From JAHRAW01 sp963693025 (lineage in GTDB: Bacteria; Pseudomonadota; Gammaproteobacteria; Arenicellales; Poriferihabitantaceae): a stretch of 64,000 nt of DNA. The notes beneath the pieces are model-generated. The model ran no database searches. It had not been told where the DNA came from and was given only the letters and a program-made list of their open reading frames with translations. Both the position numbers and the translations under genes were made by a program. Of the stretch, positions 62,921 to 64,000 are shown piece after piece. The stretch spans positions 1,922,001 through 1,986,000 of the forward strand of contig OY843749.1 in assembly GCA_963693025.1 (NCBI GenBank), given 5' to 3'. How positions within the stretch are numbered: position 1 is the stretch's first letter; each line of letters begins with the position of its first letter.

Positions 62921-64000
62921 CGGTGACGCTCACCACCGCCCCGGCGAGCGAGCCGGTTTCACTCACCCATTCGGGCGCCGCCTCCGCCGCCCCCGCCGAT
63001 AGCGCCACCCTGACCTTCGCCACCGGCAACTGGAGCGTGGCGTATGCCATCACCGTCACCGCGGGCGAAGACGACGGCGACACCAGCGACGATTCCGCCA
63101 CGATTAGCCACGCGGTCAGCAGCGCGGGCGCTTACGACGGCATCGCGGTTGCCGATGTGACGCTGTTGATTACCGACGACGATGTGCCCGGCGTGGCGTT
63201 CGCGCCGCGCACGCTGACCGTGGAGGAGGAAGGCGATGCCGGCGTGTATACGGTGGCGCTGACCAGCGAGCCGCTCGGCGGCAGCGTCACGCTCAGCGCA
63301 ACCAGCGTCTCGCCCAACCGGCTCGGCATCGACGCCCCGGCGATGTTGACCTTCAGCGCCGCCGACTGGAGCAGCGCGCAGACTTTCACCGTGCGCGGCG
63401 TCGCCGACAGCGGCGATGGCAACCGCAACCACATGGCGCGCATCACGCACGCGACGACGGGCGCGAACTACGACGGGTATGTGCCCGAAGAAGTGGTGGT
63501 CACGGTCATCGACGACGACGGCAGGCTGACTTTCGCTTCCGGCGAGTCGGTGGACGACCAGACCTACACGATTGGCGAAGCCGTCGACCTGACCCTGCCC
63601 ACCGCCACCGGCGGCGTCGCCCCGCTGAGTTACGCGCTCACGCCCGACCTGAGCGCCGCCATTGCCGGCTTGACCTTTGACGACAACACGCGCACCGTGC
63701 GCGGCGCGCCGGACAGCACGGCGGCGGGGCAAAGCGTGCGCCTCACCTACACCGCCACCGACGACAATGCGCCGCCGGGCAGCGTGGCGCTGACTTTCTC
63801 GGTCACGGTGGAGGAGATGGCTGACATCGTGGTTTCACCGCCCGCGCTCACCGTCGACGAAGGCGGTGGCGGCGCTTACACGGTGCGGCTGGCAACCAAT
63901 CCGGGCGGCGATGTGACGGTCGCGCAGACGCTCCCGCAATCCCTCGCGCAGGCGGGCGTCACCTTCGGGAGCACGGGCGGCGCGACCACGCGCTCGCTGA
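62872..64000 (+). CDS. Giant Calx-beta/He_PIG repeat protein, segment 4 (partial, runs past window end)
   Basis: After the C-run deletion the repeats resume in the other frame (ATYTMRLDSDPGADLVTVTL) and remain open to the last base. Two full Calx-beta-like modules (LTFATGNWSVAYAITV, LTFSAADWSSAQTFTV), one He_PIG module (LTFDDNTRTVRGAP) and the start of another Calx-beta module (IVVSPPALTVDEGGGGAYTV) are visible. No C-terminal anchor, RTX or secretion signal is reached, so the export route cannot be determined. An ATG at 62884 is the first in frame but has no ribosome site. Confidence 0.7.

Noticed and set aside
32284..64000. CRISPR-like regular repeats
   Set aside because: The repeats are diverged protein modules of about 100 codons with no short identical repeats and unique spacers. 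I saw no CRISPR array or cas gene in the window.
1..64000. tRNA, rRNA and prophage genes
   Set aside because: None recognised on either strand when read by eye. A covariance-model scan could still find a small RNA that I missed.

Overview
The window is 64 kb of G+C-rich bacterial DNA, most likely from a gammaproteobacterium. The evidence for this is the gene order purM-purN-DUF3108, rph-rdgB, an rpsU gene, and a YadG/YadH-type ABC pair. The many genes for methylated amines, an ArsS-type radical SAM enzyme, dispersed small repeats and a gigantic surface protein would suit a marine or host-associated lifestyle. That last point is inference; the sequence does not fix the species.

Layout. (a) 1-11117, minus strand: a methylated-amine uptake and breakdown cluster. 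It holds an MttB-superfamily methyltransferase, two FAD/folate dehydrogenases of the dimethylglycine/sarcosine type, and an Opp/Dpp-type ABC importer with substrate-binding protein, two permeases and a double ATPase cut by the window edge. The natural reading is stepwise demethylation of a betaine-like compound, with one-carbon units passed to folate. (b) 11.2-17.4 kb: a class III aminotransferase, a PhyH dioxygenase, a small NIF3/YqfO-like protein, a DMT transporter, an ArsS-like radical SAM enzyme, an agmatinase-family hydrolase and a GNAT acetyltransferase. (c) 17.4-21.9 kb: housekeeping genes (rph, rdgB, a phosphoglycerate mutase-Nudix fusion, rpsU) bracketed by two 200-bp MITE-like repeats in opposite orientation. 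(d) 22.0-27.3 kb: an orphan antitoxin with a secreted protein, an ABC-2 exporter pair, an acetyltransferase, DUF3108, purN and purM. (e) 27.3-28.2 kb: a tandem pair of short peptides with bacteriocin-like leaders, each behind a nearly identical ~197-bp 5' region. (f) 28.2-31.8 kb: a decayed MITE, a complete IS1182-type element with a 6-bp target duplication, an amidase, and a 280-bp MITE. (g) 32.3 kb to the end of the window: one giant exported repeat protein gene of more than 31 kb with no end in sight. It has about 50 Calx-beta-like modules, about 20 He_PIG-type modules and one leucine-rich repeat island.

The giant gene is interrupted three times: a frameshift near 37,080, a CAG-to-TAG change at 58,082, and a one-base loss in a C run at 62,868. 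A 16-C tract lies just upstream of its likely start. Another probable one-base loss, in an A run, splits the Tat signal peptide of the substrate-binding protein at 4491. Raw reads are needed to tell real inactivation or phase variation from assembly error. The most novel candidates are the twin leader peptides with duplicated 5' regions, the giant gene with its poly-C tract, and the phosphoglycerate mutase-Nudix fusion.
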